A stretch of 64,000 nt of DNA from Cyanobacteria bacterium FACHB-471 (GCA_014695345.1 JACJOC010000020.1:230436-294435); one strand, 5' to 3'; positions 35,201 through 44,612 are shown, numbered from the stretch's first letter. Numbers and translations are program-made. The notes: generated from the sequence alone by a model not told the origin.

Positions 35201-36697
35201 GATCCCGAGGATCAAGAAAATATCCTGGTTCCTTTGTTTGAAGAAATTACTGCTGAACGGGTGGCTACAGCAGAATATCGATTCCTCCACCCAGACGGAA
35301 GACTCCGCTGGATCTCATCCAATCTGTCTTCTCGTTGGGATGAGGCAACAAACTCTTGGGTTGTGACGACCGTTGCAACCGACATCACTAAACGCAAGCA
35401 GCTTGATCTGGCACTTCAAGAAAGCGAAAAACAGTTTCGCGAAATCACAGAGAATATCCACGATGTTTTCTTTGTTGAAACCGCTGATGCAACTCAAACC
35501 CTTTATACTAGCTCTGCCTTTGAGGAGATTTATGGCAGTAGTCGCGAGCGCCTCTACAGCGAATCTCAAGGCTGGATAAACTTGGTTCACCCAGATGACC
35601 GTGAGCTTGTCTTAGCAAACCTGTCTGAGCAGCAGCTAGGACAGCGAACCTCAAAGGAATATCGAATCGTCAAACCAGATGGCTCTGTTCATTGGATTTT
35701 TGCCCGGACTTTTCCAATCTTTGATCAACAGGGTCACCTCCTCCGGCACGTTGGCATCTCAGAAGATGTAACTGAGCAAAAAGCTATAGAAGAGACTTTG
35801 CTGAAACAGCAAGAAATGCTCCGCACCATTTTTGATAATGTACCCGTCATGCTGACGTTTTTCTCGGCTGAGGGTCAGCTAATTTGGGCAAATCATGAGT
35901 TTGAAACGGTCTTAGGCTGGAGCGTTGAAGAATTAAGAGAACGTCATAACCCAATGGCAGAATTTTATCCTGACCCAGAATATCGTCAGCAGGTGATGGA
36001 TTCTATTCAGCTAGCAGACCGAAGCTGGAGAGATTTTAGAATTCGCACGCGATCGGACAGAGTGATTGAGACAACCTGGGCCAATGTAAAGCTGTCTGAT
36101 GGCAGCAACATCGGGATTGGACAAGATATCAGCGATCGCAAACAAATTATCCTGGCGTTAGAAGAGGCAAATCGAGAGCTACACCATCTTGCCAACTTGG
36201 ATGGACTGACCCAAATCGCCAATCGTCGCGGCTTTGACGAACATCTCCAGCGTGAGTGGAATCGGCTGACCCGTGAAGAAGCTTCACTGTCACTCTTGCT
36301 GTGCGATATCGATTACTTCAAGCTCTACAACGACACCTATGGACACATCGCCGGGGATCAGTGCCTTCGCCAAATTGCCCAAGCGATCGCCGAAATCTTA
36401 AAACGCCCTGGAGATCTAGTATCTCGCTATGGAGGTGAAGAATTTGCTGTGATTCTGCCCAATACCACCGCTGAGGGAGCTGTCCAGATTGCCGAATTCA
36501 TTCAATCAAGAGTTCAACAACTCCAGCTTGAACATAGGCGATCGCCCGTTTCCCCCTACCTCACTGTCAGCATTGGAATTGCTACTACCGTTCCTGTGCA
36601 GCAGGTCTTGCCAGATGCCCTGGTTGCTATTTCCGACGGAGCGCTCTATCAAGCAAAAGCCCAGGGACGCAATACCTTTTGCCTCTGCGCTTTGTGA
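32258..36697 (+). CDS. Membrane-bound multi-PAS diguanylate cyclase
   Basis: 1479 aa from ATG 32258; a TTG 24 bases upstream is the other option. Two membrane helices (residues about 25-45 and 60-85) lead to a HAMP linker (VVKPIVQLSKASKAIADGED). Nine PAS/PAC units follow, each ending in an ISDRK/ITERK-type tail. PAS 5-7 are tandem duplicates, each opening with AIASI and starting about every 390-396 bp (linkers at 34211, 34601, 34997, 35393). The C-terminal GGDEF domain has RYGGEEF (active) and RPGD five residues before it, an intact inhibitory I-site. It should make c-di-GMP in response to signals sensed by the PAS array. No EAL domain is present. Confidence 0.95.
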   Translation: MPIVSLRAGSQSWQSKLRHYQVPLQLVLVAPFVLGIMTATGTIYFLSWSSNQQIDLFTALLLGLITLVGAIALSLVFACLVVKPIVQLSKASKAIADGEDQQIPTRLQIRELETMAQAFNQMAQRLQNSFEEVKAALQESETKFTKVFQYSPDPMTITTLAEGRIVEVNDSFLDFYGFSHEETVGRTTTELNFWQSPEERSLFKEQLERAGTVDNLEFSIKTASGETKTILLSAEVMDLDGQACVLAIRRNISDRKLVERLLQERFTLQQQYLTELTEWRTRYEAAGQASGQILYEWDINAERITWGPNTKEILGYTIAEMPQTLDGWMELLDPEHPEILRSEIENAIAQDDSYLAEYRIRRQDGTYIWIEDKSRFFTDSSGELVRVIGFIADVSDRKLAETKLRQSETALLAAQRVVHVGSWEADIENFSGSWSEELFRIFGLDPNQPRPTRAEMLQFVHPDDLEKVQQADNRTLAEGAPYQIDHRIIRPDGSIRHVEARGEVTLNDRGNVVKLFGTVLDITERKQTEAIIRENEIRFRGIFEQAAVGIGEISLTGKYLNANSRYCEILGYSKAEFLELTFHETTYPDDLNKTLEHFQRLITGEIPAFSLEKRYVCKDKRLCWTNVTVSLARDEAGTPLYAICVIEDITERKQLELALQASEAKLDSILNSAIASILSFRLFPDRTWQYDYFSAGCETIFGYTPAELMADHTLWISRVPLEDQQTVIIPAFDALFTKQIAHKEYRFQHKDGSLRWIRSTAIARHEADYWRVTAVDTDITERKQLELALQASETNVNNILKCAIASIMQFRIFADRTWQCDYISPSCEAVYGYTQQEIMANPDLFYSEVVPEDWETVLAPLFEDIFAERSSQAEYRFRDKAGNLRWIAVSFTSQRDEMADCWIVTSIEIDITNRKQLELTLQATQTKLSDLINSAIASITSFRVFPNKTWKYDYISLGCEAIFGYSNQELMANPDLWAANVDPEDQENILVPLFEEITAERVATAEYRFLHPDGRLRWISSNLSSRWDEATNSWVVTTVATDITKRKQLDLALQESEKQFREITENIHDVFFVETADATQTLYTSSAFEEIYGSSRERLYSESQGWINLVHPDDRELVLANLSEQQLGQRTSKEYRIVKPDGSVHWIFARTFPIFDQQGHLLRHVGISEDVTEQKAIEETLLKQQEMLRTIFDNVPVMLTFFSAEGQLIWANHEFETVLGWSVEELRERHNPMAEFYPDPEYRQQVMDSIQLADRSWRDFRIRTRSDRVIETTWANVKLSDGSNIGIGQDISDRKQIILALEEANRELHHLANLDGLTQIANRRGFDEHLQREWNRLTREEASLSLLLCDIDYFKLYNDTYGHIAGDQCLRQIAQAIAEILKRPGDLVSRYGGEEFAVILPNTTAEGAVQIAEFIQSRVQQLQLEHRRSPVSPYLTVSIGIATTVPVQQVLPDALVAISDGALYQAKAQGRNTFCLCAL

Positions 36698-36727
36698 ATA
36701 TCAAGATGAATATCAAGCCTATAAGAG

Positions 36728-37363
36728 CTACTCTGTCTCAACCAGCGGCTCATCCTTAGCCTGCTCACTCACTCGCCGCAGCACACCGTTGACAAACCGA
36801 TAACCCTCTTCACCGCTGTAACGCTTTGCCAACTCAACCGCCTCGTTGATCGCAACGCGATCGGGCACCCCCAAGAACAGCATTTCGGTCAACGCAATTC
36901 GCAAAATATCCCGATCAATTCGAGGTAGACGGTTGACCTGCCATGAAACCATCGCTTCTCCTAACCGCTGGTCAATCTCCTCACGATGAGCCTGCACGTT
37001 GCTCAACAGCTCCATCGCATAAGCTCTAACTTCTTGCTGATTGGCAAGCTGAATAAATTCGGGTAGCTCAACTGCTGCACCCAGACGATTGATTGCAGTC
37101 TGCGTCAAATCAATGGACTCATTCACCATTACCTTTGCACTTTGCAAGTCGCTCGTCCGCGTTTCACTAGAGAGGAGGCGATCGCTACTCCGCTTTAGCT
37201 CTGCTGACGCGGTTTCTAGCAAATCATGGAGTTCTGTGGTCAGCGTGCGTACCGCCGCTAAGACAATACTTTGCAACTGCTGGGCTTGCAGGCGCTCCTG
37301 CTTGGCAGAAAGTTGGCTAATGCTCAAGAGAGCCAGTTCACGGGCAATTCGGCGGGCTTGCAT
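36728..37363 (-). CDS. nusB: Transcription antitermination factor NusB
   Basis: 211 aa, the long cyanobacterial form. [20 protein letters not shown] is the N-terminal helix, and the C-terminal core shows [40 protein letters not shown] and [12 protein letters not shown]. It binds boxA RNA with NusE in rRNA antitermination. The gene is convergent with the diguanylate cyclase and downstream of a DUF502 gene, a linkage commonly conserved in cyanobacteria. Confidence 0.94.
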   Translation of the reverse strand: MQARRIARELALLSISQLSAKQERLQAQQLQSIVLAAVRTLTTELHDLLETASAELKRSSDRLLSSETRTSDLQSAKVMVNESIDLTQTAINRLGAAVELPEFIQLANQQEVRAYAMELLSNVQAHREEIDQRLGEAMVSWQVNRLPRIDRDILRIALTEMLFLGVPDRVAINEAVELAKRYSGEEGYRFVNGVLRRVSEQAKDEPLVETE

Positions 37364-37405
37364 AGCAAATTAATTGGCAAGGTTCAATAAAAGTCTAATC
37401 AGAAA

Positions 37406-37548
37406 TATTGTAGGTTGGGTTGAGGCATAAAACCCAACTCACTAGCACGTCGAGAAAAACCGTAGGTTGGGTGTAGCACAGCGGAACTCAACAAGGCACA
37501 ATTTCTGGTAGTGTTGGGTTTCGCCAAGCTCCACCCAACTTACTCATC
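37406..37548. repeat. Cluster of GTTGGGT-type repeats
   Basis: Three units lie between nusB and the DUF502 gene: GTAGGTTGGGTTGAGG near 37410, GTAGGTTGGGTGTAGCACAGC near 37462, and an inverted GTTGGGTTTCGCCAAGCTCC near 37513. The last two form an imperfect hairpin. They belong to the family also seen at 23143 and 44613. Confidence 0.7.
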
Positions 37549-37549
37549 C

Positions 37550-38305
37550 CTAGTCTTCCTCAGAGGGAAGCACGGAATAGGTTTGCCGTTTCACCTCTTG
37601 CTTCATCTCAGGTAACGGCTCCAGCACAGGTTCCAGCTTTCGCTCTTCAAAGTTTGCAGGGGGAAGAGCGGCGCTAGATGAGCCAGGTCCAACAATTCCG
37701 CCTGAGATGACGACTTTGAAGGCATCTTCAATCGACATCGAGAGATTAACCGCGTCTCGCTCTGGAACAATCGCATACCAACCCGTCGTTGGGTTTGGAG
37801 TCGTGGGAATAAAGACGCTCAGCATTGTCTCCGAAAACTGAGGCTGAATTTGCGGACTGAGAGTGCCTGTGACGAAGGCGATCGCCCATATTCCACGCCG
37901 AGGATATTCCACCAAAATCACCCGCCGAAACTTGCCGTTTGTGTCCTTTAGCAGCGTTTCCAGCAGTTGCTTTAGCGTCTTGTAAACTGAACCTGCCAGC
38001 GGAATCGCCTGCAACAGCCGCTCCCCAAAATCGAGCAGCCAACGTCCAGCAATATTGCGCGCCATCAAGCCAATCAGCAGAATGCAGAGCAGCGGCACAG
38101 CCAGTCCAACTACCAGATTCAGCAGATTTCCTAAAATTGGGTTGAGGTCATTAAAGGGATTGACCTGCTTGGGGATCTGCGTCAAAAAATTGATCACCCA
38201 AGTTGCAACGGTGATGGTTAGCCAAATTGTAGTCGCCAGCGGAATTACCACCAGCAAACCTGCAATCAGGTCATTTTTCAGGTCTTGTTTGAAGCGTTGG
38301 ATCAC
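37550..38305 (-). CDS. DUF502 membrane protein
   Basis: 251 aa. The N-terminus has the DUF502 pattern: LKNDLIAGLLVVIPLATTIWLTITVATWVINFLTQIP, then a second membrane region NLVVGLAVPLLCILLIGLMARNIAGRW. The soluble part shows IPLAGSVYKTLKQLLETLL, FRRVILVEYPRRGIWAIAFVTG and VFIPTTPNPTTGWY. Function is not established, although it is often beside nusB as here. It is an integral membrane protein. The Pro/Glu-rich tail is variable. Confidence 0.9.
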   Translation of the reverse strand: MIQRFKQDLKNDLIAGLLVVIPLATTIWLTITVATWVINFLTQIPKQVNPFNDLNPILGNLLNLVVGLAVPLLCILLIGLMARNIAGRWLLDFGERLLQAIPLAGSVYKTLKQLLETLLKDTNGKFRRVILVEYPRRGIWAIAFVTGTLSPQIQPQFSETMLSVFIPTTPNPTTGWYAIVPERDAVNLSMSIEDAFKVVISGGIVGPGSSSAALPPANFEERKLEPVLEPLPEMKQEVKRQTYSVLPSEED

Positions 38306-38840
38306 AGATAGCCCACTCTCCTTTGGCTGTTCGGGAAAATAACGCTGCTGCCTTCACAAACTCCACCTCATCAGGGGAGCGCTGAGACAGTCCGCGCTTG
38401 TACAGAAACTCCAGTCACCGTATTTGATCCCATGCCTCCAGGCTACACATTTTGACTAAAAATGATTGGGCAGGATTACCACACTCTCTATTTGTAAGGC
38501 TTGTAAAGAAATGTTTCAACCTCTAAAGCCAACTTTACACGACTTCATTAGATTTCTTACAGCTAAGATTCTTTGATGAGCATGAAGTAGGATTCTGCTA
38601 TTTTCGCTCATTACAAGCAGTCTATTTCTGATTTACAGAAGGTTCAGAGTGAGGCGATCTCCTAAAGCAACTGACTAAAGGATTAGTATCCCATTTAACA
38701 TTCCCGTTTGATCCCCTAAGGTTGCGGAATCTCTAAAACGGTTTGTCTTACTTGATATTCCTGTCTCTGTGTTCAGTCGTTAGCCAGAGGAGGGGATGCT
38801 TTCAGGTTTCTAAGATGAGGGCAGTATTGGGATAAAGACA
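38306..38840. other. Divergent intergenic region
   Basis: 535 bp, AT-rich. It carries the promoters of the divergent DUF502 and phosphoribosyltransferase genes. I find no gene, long hairpin or repeat that I can support. Confidence 0.45.
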
Positions 38841-39497
38841 ATGCTATTCAAAGATCGCACTGCAGCAGGACAACTGTTAGCAGAGCAGCTTAAAGAGTAT
38901 ATAGATCGCTCAGATGTACTGGTTTTAGCCTTGCCACGGGGTGGAGTGCCAGTTGCCTTTGAGATTGCAAAAGCGCTAAATGCTCCTCTGGACGTGTGTC
39001 TAGTCCGAAAGTTGGGCGTACCTGGGCAAGAGGAGTTGGCGATGGGCGCGATCGCCTCAGGTGGTGTACGAGTCCTCAATCCTGATGTGGTGCGAAACCA
39101 CCGTTTGTTTGAGGCAGCAATTCACAAGACGACCGTACGTGAGCAGCGAGAATTGGAGCGGCGAGAAAAGCTGTATCGGGGCGATCGCCCTCCTCTGAAT
39201 TTGCATGGAGCTACCGCAATCGTGGTAGACGACGGACTGGCAACAGGGGCCACTATGAGAGCAGCAATTATGGCTATTCGACAGCAAGAGCCGGCTCGTC
39301 TGGTAGTTGCCGTACCCGTTGCTGCGGCTGAAACCTGCCACGACATGGAAGCTGAAGTTGACCAGCTTGTCTGTGCAATGACACCAGAGCCTTTCTACAG
39401 CGTTGGACTCTGGTATGAAAGCTTCCCGCAAGTAACCGACGCAGAAGTGGGTCACTTGCTCAAATTAAAATGTGCAGTTGGTTCAACCAAAAGCTGA
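38841..39497 (+). CDS. Phosphoribosyltransferase family protein
   Basis: 218 aa. The PRPP-binding motif AIVVDDGLATGATMRAAI is clear (residues about 121-138). The start MLFKDRTAAGQLLAEQLKEY and LALPRGGVPVAFEIAKAL are typical of the ComF-like group often called predicted phosphoribosyltransferases. The nucleobase is unknown. The C-terminal VCAMTPEPFYSVGLWYESF is conserved in the family. It is 47 bp upstream of the ABC exporter gene and could be co-transcribed with it. Confidence 0.88.
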   Translation: MLFKDRTAAGQLLAEQLKEYIDRSDVLVLALPRGGVPVAFEIAKALNAPLDVCLVRKLGVPGQEELAMGAIASGGVRVLNPDVVRNHRLFEAAIHKTTVREQRELERREKLYRGDRPPLNLHGATAIVVDDGLATGATMRAAIMAIRQQEPARLVVAVPVAAAETCHDMEAEVDQLVCAMTPEPFYSVGLWYESFPQVTDAEVGHLLKLKCAVGSTKS

Positions 39498-39544
39498 TAG
39501 CCTAAACCCATTCCTGTTTTCGCAATTCTGTTTGGGTTACTCGG

Positions 39545-41272
39545 TTGAAGACTCGCTCTAGCTATTGGCAACTGTTGCCTTACCTACGTCCCCACTGGCG
39601 GGCGATCGCTCAAGCCCTACTTTGCACCTTGGTGTTTACTGCTTGCTGGCCTGTTCTAGCTTGGCTAGCAGGCGAGGCATTAGGCTTTCTAGTTCAAGGA
39701 AATGTACCTTCTCTTGCGCGCCTTTCTGGAGTCCTGGCAGGCATCTTTCTGGTGCAGAAAATTGCTCAATACGGGCAAGATTCTCAAATGGCAAAAGCGG
39801 CATTGGCGATCGCCCTTGACCTGCGAAAGCGAGTCTATGCCCACCTACAAACCCTCAGCCTCAGCTACTTTGAAACTTCTCAAACGGGAGATTTATCCTA
39901 TCGCCTCACCGAAGACATCGATCGGGTTGGAGAAGTCGTCAACAAAATTTTTCATGACTTCACGCCTTGCGTCCTGCAACTGATTGCCGTCTTCGGCTAC
40001 ATGATTTACCTCAACTGGCAGCTTACCCTCGCCAGTTTGGTTGTCGTGCCGCTCATGGGTGTGTTGATCAGTTGGTTTGGCGAACGAATGCTAGTTTTCT
40101 CTCGCCGCAGCCAAACCCTGATTTCAGACCTATCCTCCCAACTCACTGAGGTATTCAGCGGTATTCGACTCATTCGAGCCTTTGCCGCCGAGGAATATGA
40201 AATTGAGCGCTTTGGTCAGGAAGCTGAAAAAAATCGCCGGGCAAAATACGCCGCTGCCTGGTTAAAAGCGGTACAGTACCCAGTTGTCGGTTTCCTATAT
40301 GCCCTTAGCGTACTGCTGCTGCTATTGTTGGGCGGTTGGCAAATTTCCCGGAACAACCTGACGGGCGAAGAATTTGGCAGCTACGTATTTGCGGTCGCCA
40401 TGCTAATCGATCCGATCGCCCACTTAACCGACAACTACAACGAATTTAAGCAAGGGGAAGCTTCCTCCGATCGCATCTTTGAACTGCTAGCCCTTCGCCC
40501 TGCGGTGGTTGAGAAACCGGGCGCGATCGCCCTACCCTCCGTCACCGGCAAGGTGGAATACCGCAACGTCAGCTTCAGCTACAAACCTGATCAGCCCGTG
40601 TTGCAGCAATTGAGCCTACTGGCATTTCCAGGAGAAGCGATCGCCCTAGTTGGCACTTCTGGTGCAGGCAAAACTACGTTGGTGAATTTGCTACCTCGCT
40701 TCTACGAACCCCAGGTCGGACAAATCCTGATCGACGGTACCGATATTCGAGATGTGACGCTTCGTAGTCTGCGTCGTCAAATTGGCATTGTGCCGCAAGA
40801 AACCATTCTCTTTTCTGGCACGATCGCCCAAAACATTGCTTTTGGTCAGCCCCAGTTTGACCTCAAAGCCGTTCAGGAAGCTGCCAAAGTTGCGAATGCC
40901 CACCAGTTCATCACTCAATTTCCTGATGGCTACCAAACCTGGGTCGGGGAACGGGGTGTAAACCTATCAGGTGGGCAACGGCAGCGAGTGGCGATCGCTC
41001 GTGCCGTCTTGCTCAATCCCCAAATCCTGATTCTGGATGAAGCTACCTCTGCCCTAGATTCTGAATCAGAAGCACTGGTGCAAGAAGCTCTAGAACGACT
41101 GATGCGCGATCGCACGGTCTTCATCATTGCCCACCGCCTCGCCACCGTTCGCCGTGCTGACCGCATTCTAGTAATGGAACAAGGGCGAGTCGTGGAGTCG
41201 GGAACGCATGGAGAGTTGTTGGAGAGGGGCGATCGCTACGCCCGTTTCTATGCCCAGCAGTTTGAGAAGTAG
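39545..41272 (+). CDS. ABC exporter, fused membrane and ATPase domains
   Basis: 575 aa from a TTG start (MKTRSSYWQLLPYLRPHWRA); no ATG is close. Six membrane helices occupy residues about 15-305, with LSYFETSQTGDLSYRLTEDID as the coupling region. The ATPase half has Walker A GTSGAGKTTL, Q-loop IVPQETILFSG, signature LSGGQRQRVAIARA, Walker B ILILDEATSALDSE and switch AHRLATV. It is a homodimer-forming type IV exporter (MsbA-like). The exported lipid or drug is not known. Confidence 0.92.
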   Translation: MKTRSSYWQLLPYLRPHWRAIAQALLCTLVFTACWPVLAWLAGEALGFLVQGNVPSLARLSGVLAGIFLVQKIAQYGQDSQMAKAALAIALDLRKRVYAHLQTLSLSYFETSQTGDLSYRLTEDIDRVGEVVNKIFHDFTPCVLQLIAVFGYMIYLNWQLTLASLVVVPLMGVLISWFGERMLVFSRRSQTLISDLSSQLTEVFSGIRLIRAFAAEEYEIERFGQEAEKNRRAKYAAAWLKAVQYPVVGFLYALSVLLLLLLGGWQISRNNLTGEEFGSYVFAVAMLIDPIAHLTDNYNEFKQGEASSDRIFELLALRPAVVEKPGAIALPSVTGKVEYRNVSFSYKPDQPVLQQLSLLAFPGEAIALVGTSGAGKTTLVNLLPRFYEPQVGQILIDGTDIRDVTLRSLRRQIGIVPQETILFSGTIAQNIAFGQPQFDLKAVQEAAKVANAHQFITQFPDGYQTWVGERGVNLSGGQRQRVAIARAVLLNPQILILDEATSALDSESEALVQEALERLMRDRTVFIIAHRLATVRRADRILVMEQGRVVESGTHGELLERGDRYARFYAQQFEK

Positions 41273-41402
41273 CTTAAAATTGCTCCCCCCCTCTCGTTGT
41301 TACCCTTGGAATATGGAGAGTGGCTTTGAAATCATTGGCGATCTGGCGATAGTTCCACAGAGAGCATTTGGAGCAAGCACCGCGTGAAGTGAAGGGAATA
41401 CC

Positions 41403-42002
41403 ATGACACCAGCATTAGAAAAACCAAGATCATCAGAAGACAAGGTAGCCGTCTACTACGATCGCACTTGGGAACAGTTCAAATGGATTCAAAAGGGCTT
41501 AGAAGGACATCCAGGTGTGCGCCTAAGCTTTTATGAAGGAGTCGTTGAAGTATTCATGCCAGGTCAACCGCACGAAATTTTCAAAAAAGTGATTGCGGCT
41601 CTCCTCGAAGCTTTCTTTTTTGAGTGGAACATCAGAATCATTCCAACTGGCTCTGTCACTCAGGAGCAGAAAGGAGTAGCTTCTGTTCAGGCGGATGAAT
41701 CCTACTGTTTTGCGGAGGCGAAACCTATTCCAGACCTTTCCATTGAGGTCGTTTTTACAAGCGGTTCTGCTACGAAGTTAGAGCGTTATCGAGCGTTAAG
41801 CGTCCCTGAAGTTTGGCTCTGGGAGGATGGACTTCTGACCCTGCATCGTTTGGGGGAGAACGGATACACGCAAATTGACAGAAGCCAAATTCCTGAACTG
41901 GCGAATTTGGACATTGAGCTATTTTCTCGCTGTGTTTTAATTGGCGAAACAGATTGGCTAGAAGCGATGCGAACATTCAAGAATGCGATTTCAAAAGGCT
42001 AG
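41403..42002 (+). CDS. Uma2 family (DUF820) putative endonuclease
   Basis: 199 aa. The DUF820 fold is recognised by WEQFKWIQKG, VEVFMPGQPHEIFKKVI, the PD-(D/E)xK-like PDLSIEVVFTSG plus KLERYRALSVPEVWLWEDG, and a C-terminal LFSRCVLIGETDWLEAM. Such proteins occur in many copies in cyanobacteria and often lie near mobile DNA; the true function is uncertain. The catalytic Asp, Glu and Lys are all present. It sits on its own between two other genes. Confidence 0.88.
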   Translation: MTPALEKPRSSEDKVAVYYDRTWEQFKWIQKGLEGHPGVRLSFYEGVVEVFMPGQPHEIFKKVIAALLEAFFFEWNIRIIPTGSVTQEQKGVASVQADESYCFAEAKPIPDLSIEVVFTSGSATKLERYRALSVPEVWLWEDGLLTLHRLGENGYTQIDRSQIPELANLDIELFSRCVLIGETDWLEAMRTFKNAISKG

Positions 42003-42045
42003 TAGACAAAGATGAGATGCCTTGTCTTTGCGTGCACTTAATACT

Positions 42046-42621
42046 ATGCAGATTATTGATTTACAGCCTGACATGGAAGAGGCGATCGCCCAAACCGCCA
42101 CACTTCTAATTGAAGGATTTAGACAGCACTGGAAAACTGCCTGGACAGATCTAGATAGCGCCCTAACAGAAGTAAGGGAATCGTTTGGGGAGGATCGAAT
42201 TAGCCGAATTGCAGTAGATCAGTCGGGCAAGGTGCTGGGCTGGATTGGGGGAATTGAGCAGTATGACGGCAAGGTGTGGGAACTGCATCCCTTAGTGGTT
42301 GACGCAGCGCATCAAGGGCAAAGAATTGGGCGATCGCTCGTCACCGACTTAGCAGAACGCGCCAGAGAACGAGGCGGGTTAACGCTGTGGGTAGGCACTG
42401 ACGATGAGGACGACATGACCACTTTGGCAGGCGTAAACCTTTACCCAAACGTGTTGGATCACATCGCCCGCATTCAGAATTTGAAGGGGCATCCCTATGA
42501 GTTTTACCAAAAGTGCGGTTTCGTCATTATGGGAGTGGTGCCGGACGCGAACGGATTGGGGAAACCCGATATTTTGATGGCGAAATCACTGGTTCGCGGC
42601 GGCAGTAGAAGTAGGAGTTAG
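42046..42621 (+). CDS. GNAT family N-acetyltransferase (AAC(6')-like)
   Basis: 191 aa from ATG 42046 (MQIIDLQPDMEEAIAQTATLLI); a frame eight codons longer is less convincing. The acetyl-CoA motif A is VVDAAHQGQRIGRSLVTDLAERA (Gln-x2-Arg-Ile-Gly). The arrangement with WIGGIEQYDGKVWELHPL and a C-terminal YEFYQKCGFVIMGVVPDANG resembles aminoglycoside 6'-acetyltransferases. The natural substrate is not known. A native role in antibiotic tolerance is possible but unproven. Confidence 0.87.
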   Translation: MQIIDLQPDMEEAIAQTATLLIEGFRQHWKTAWTDLDSALTEVRESFGEDRISRIAVDQSGKVLGWIGGIEQYDGKVWELHPLVVDAAHQGQRIGRSLVTDLAERARERGGLTLWVGTDDEDDMTTLAGVNLYPNVLDHIARIQNLKGHPYEFYQKCGFVIMGVVPDANGLGKPDILMAKSLVRGGSRSRS

Positions 42622-42817
42622 CGGTTTAATTTTGCCTTGCCCAGTTGAGGTTGATTTTGCGGGACATGGCAGTTGTAAGACAAAGGTTTTCTTAGAGCCA
42701 GCCATTTTAGATTTGGGGCAGGTTGCCGTACTAAACTAAGTCTTGGCATCTCGGTGTTTGACACAGGTTGTTTTACCTGGAGAATGCCCCAAATCGCCCT
42801 GTCCATTAAGTGCCCTC

Positions 42818-44539
42818 ATGAAGCTTCGTACTTTTTTCTATGCTCTGGCTGGTAGTGTGCTGGTGCTGCTGCTGGTCGCCGTTGGCGGATTCTTTTGGAT
42901 CGCGGCACACAGTCCGCTGTCGCTGTTGCAGGGCGGAGGGCAGGCAAGTCCGGCGGCGGCGATGTTTGTGCCCAAGCAGTCGCCCCTAATGGTGTCGCTG
43001 CTGGTCAAACCCGATCGCCTGGAATCTTTTCGGCTGGCGATCGCTTCGCAGTCAGAGCGCAGAAGGGCACGGACAGAAATCAATCAGCTTAAGAACAGCC
43101 TGCTTACCAGCACAGGTTTAGACTACGAGCAAGACGTTCAGCCCTGGCTCGGCGACGAAGTCACCTTTGCCGTCACCACGCCCGACTTTGACCGGGACGA
43201 CGAAAACGGAGCGCAAGTTGGATATCTCGTCGCGATCGCCACTCAAGACCCAGAGCGATCGCGAGAATTCCTTCAGCTTTTCTGGCAAAAACGGGCGATC
43301 GCCGGAATGGATCTAGTCTTCGAGCAATATGCCGGAGTCAAGCTAATCTATAGCCAACCGTCCCCAACCCCCAATCCCCAATCCCCAACCCTTGACCCCC
43401 AACCCTCCCTTGCAACTGCTGTGGTGGGCGATCGCTTCGTCCTTTTCGCCAACCATCCCAAAGTGCTGCGAGCTGCAATTAATAATGTTCAGGCTCCTGG
43501 ATTGAGTCTAAGCAACAGCAAGTCTTACCAGCAGGCATTACAACGGTTGCCCGATAGTCAAATTGGTCTAGCGTTTGTCAACTTGCCCCAACTGTCGCAG
43601 TGGCTAGACGGGGAACGCACTACCGAAACCGTTTCTCCCTACGAAGACTTGGTCGTGGCACTAGAGCTAGATCGTCAAGGATTGTTGGCGGAAACCGCAC
43701 TGTTAACTTCACCGGGTGAGAAGCTAACGCCTGCTAAACCTGCTTTGTCGAAACCCGTCGGTGCGTTAGATTTCATTCCTGCAACCAGTCCACTCACAGC
43801 AGCGGGGACTGATTTGCAGCAGTTTTGGAATGAACTGTCTAACAGCGTAACGGCTTACGATCGGCTGTCTAATTTGATCAATCAGCCCCTTGCTGAGCTA
43901 CAAGCCCAGTGGGGAATTGACCTGCCAGAAGAGGTGTTTAGCTGGGTGAAGGATGAATATGCGTTAGGTCTGTTGCCTCGCGCTGATCAGCCGCAACCCG
44001 ACTGGTTTTTTGTTGCAAAAAAGGCGGATGGTGCAGCAGAAGCGGTTGATCACCTGGATGCGATCGCCCAGCAACAAGGGCTCAGCCTTGGCACTTTGAC
44101 TCTAGGCGACCAGCAAACTTCCGCCTGGACAAAACTTACAACCACTGCCGCTAATCACCCCGCTCGTAAGCGCAAGCGTGATGCAGAAGCCGTCACCTTG
44201 AGTGCAGAAGTGCAGGGAATCCACACAACCGTGGGGAACTACGAAATTTTTGCGACCTCCGTAGAGGCGATGAATCAAGTACTTCAGGCAACCGAAAATC
44301 CTCTACTCAATGACTCAGAGTTTCAGCAGGCGATCGCTCCTCTCGCAGACGCAAACGACGGCTACCTTTATCTCAACTGGCAGTCTGTCCACGAACTGGT
44401 CGAGCAACGTTTCCCAATCGTGAAGCTAGCAGAACTGGCAGGCAAATCGTTTTTTGATCATGTGCGATCGCTCACCGTCAGCAGCTATGGCAGCGAAGCT
44501 AACTTGCGGCGTGGAGCCGTCTTCGTTCGGTTGAAATGA
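42818..44539 (+). CDS. DUF3352 protein
   Basis: 573 aa from ATG 42818 (MKLRTFFYALAGSVLVLLLVAVGG); the longer upstream frame (from 42743) lacks support. Residues 5-30 form a membrane anchor or signal. The rest is a soluble domain family found in cyanobacteria: FVPKQSPLMVSLLVKPDRLE, QPWLGDEVTFAVTTPDFDRD and GYLVAIATQDPERSREFLQL. A Pro-rich insert (PTPNPQSPTLDPQPS) at 43359-43415 is translated from a CCCCAATCCCCAACC-type repeat that entered in frame. Function is unknown. Confidence 0.85.
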   Translation: MKLRTFFYALAGSVLVLLLVAVGGFFWIAAHSPLSLLQGGGQASPAAAMFVPKQSPLMVSLLVKPDRLESFRLAIASQSERRRARTEINQLKNSLLTSTGLDYEQDVQPWLGDEVTFAVTTPDFDRDDENGAQVGYLVAIATQDPERSREFLQLFWQKRAIAGMDLVFEQYAGVKLIYSQPSPTPNPQSPTLDPQPSLATAVVGDRFVLFANHPKVLRAAINNVQAPGLSLSNSKSYQQALQRLPDSQIGLAFVNLPQLSQWLDGERTTETVSPYEDLVVALELDRQGLLAETALLTSPGEKLTPAKPALSKPVGALDFIPATSPLTAAGTDLQQFWNELSNSVTAYDRLSNLINQPLAELQAQWGIDLPEEVFSWVKDEYALGLLPRADQPQPDWFFVAKKADGAAEAVDHLDAIAQQQGLSLGTLTLGDQQTSAWTKLTTTAANHPARKRKRDAEAVTLSAEVQGIHTTVGNYEIFATSVEAMNQVLQATENPLLNDSEFQQAIAPLADANDGYLYLNWQSVHELVEQRFPIVKLAELAGKSFFDHVRSLTVSSYGSEANLRRGAVFVRLK

Positions 44540-44612
44540 TTGCTTGAGCCTCTTAACCTCATTCCCGAGTAAAACTGGGAACGCCCACGGTAGTGGCGCA
44601 GCAACTCTCAAG

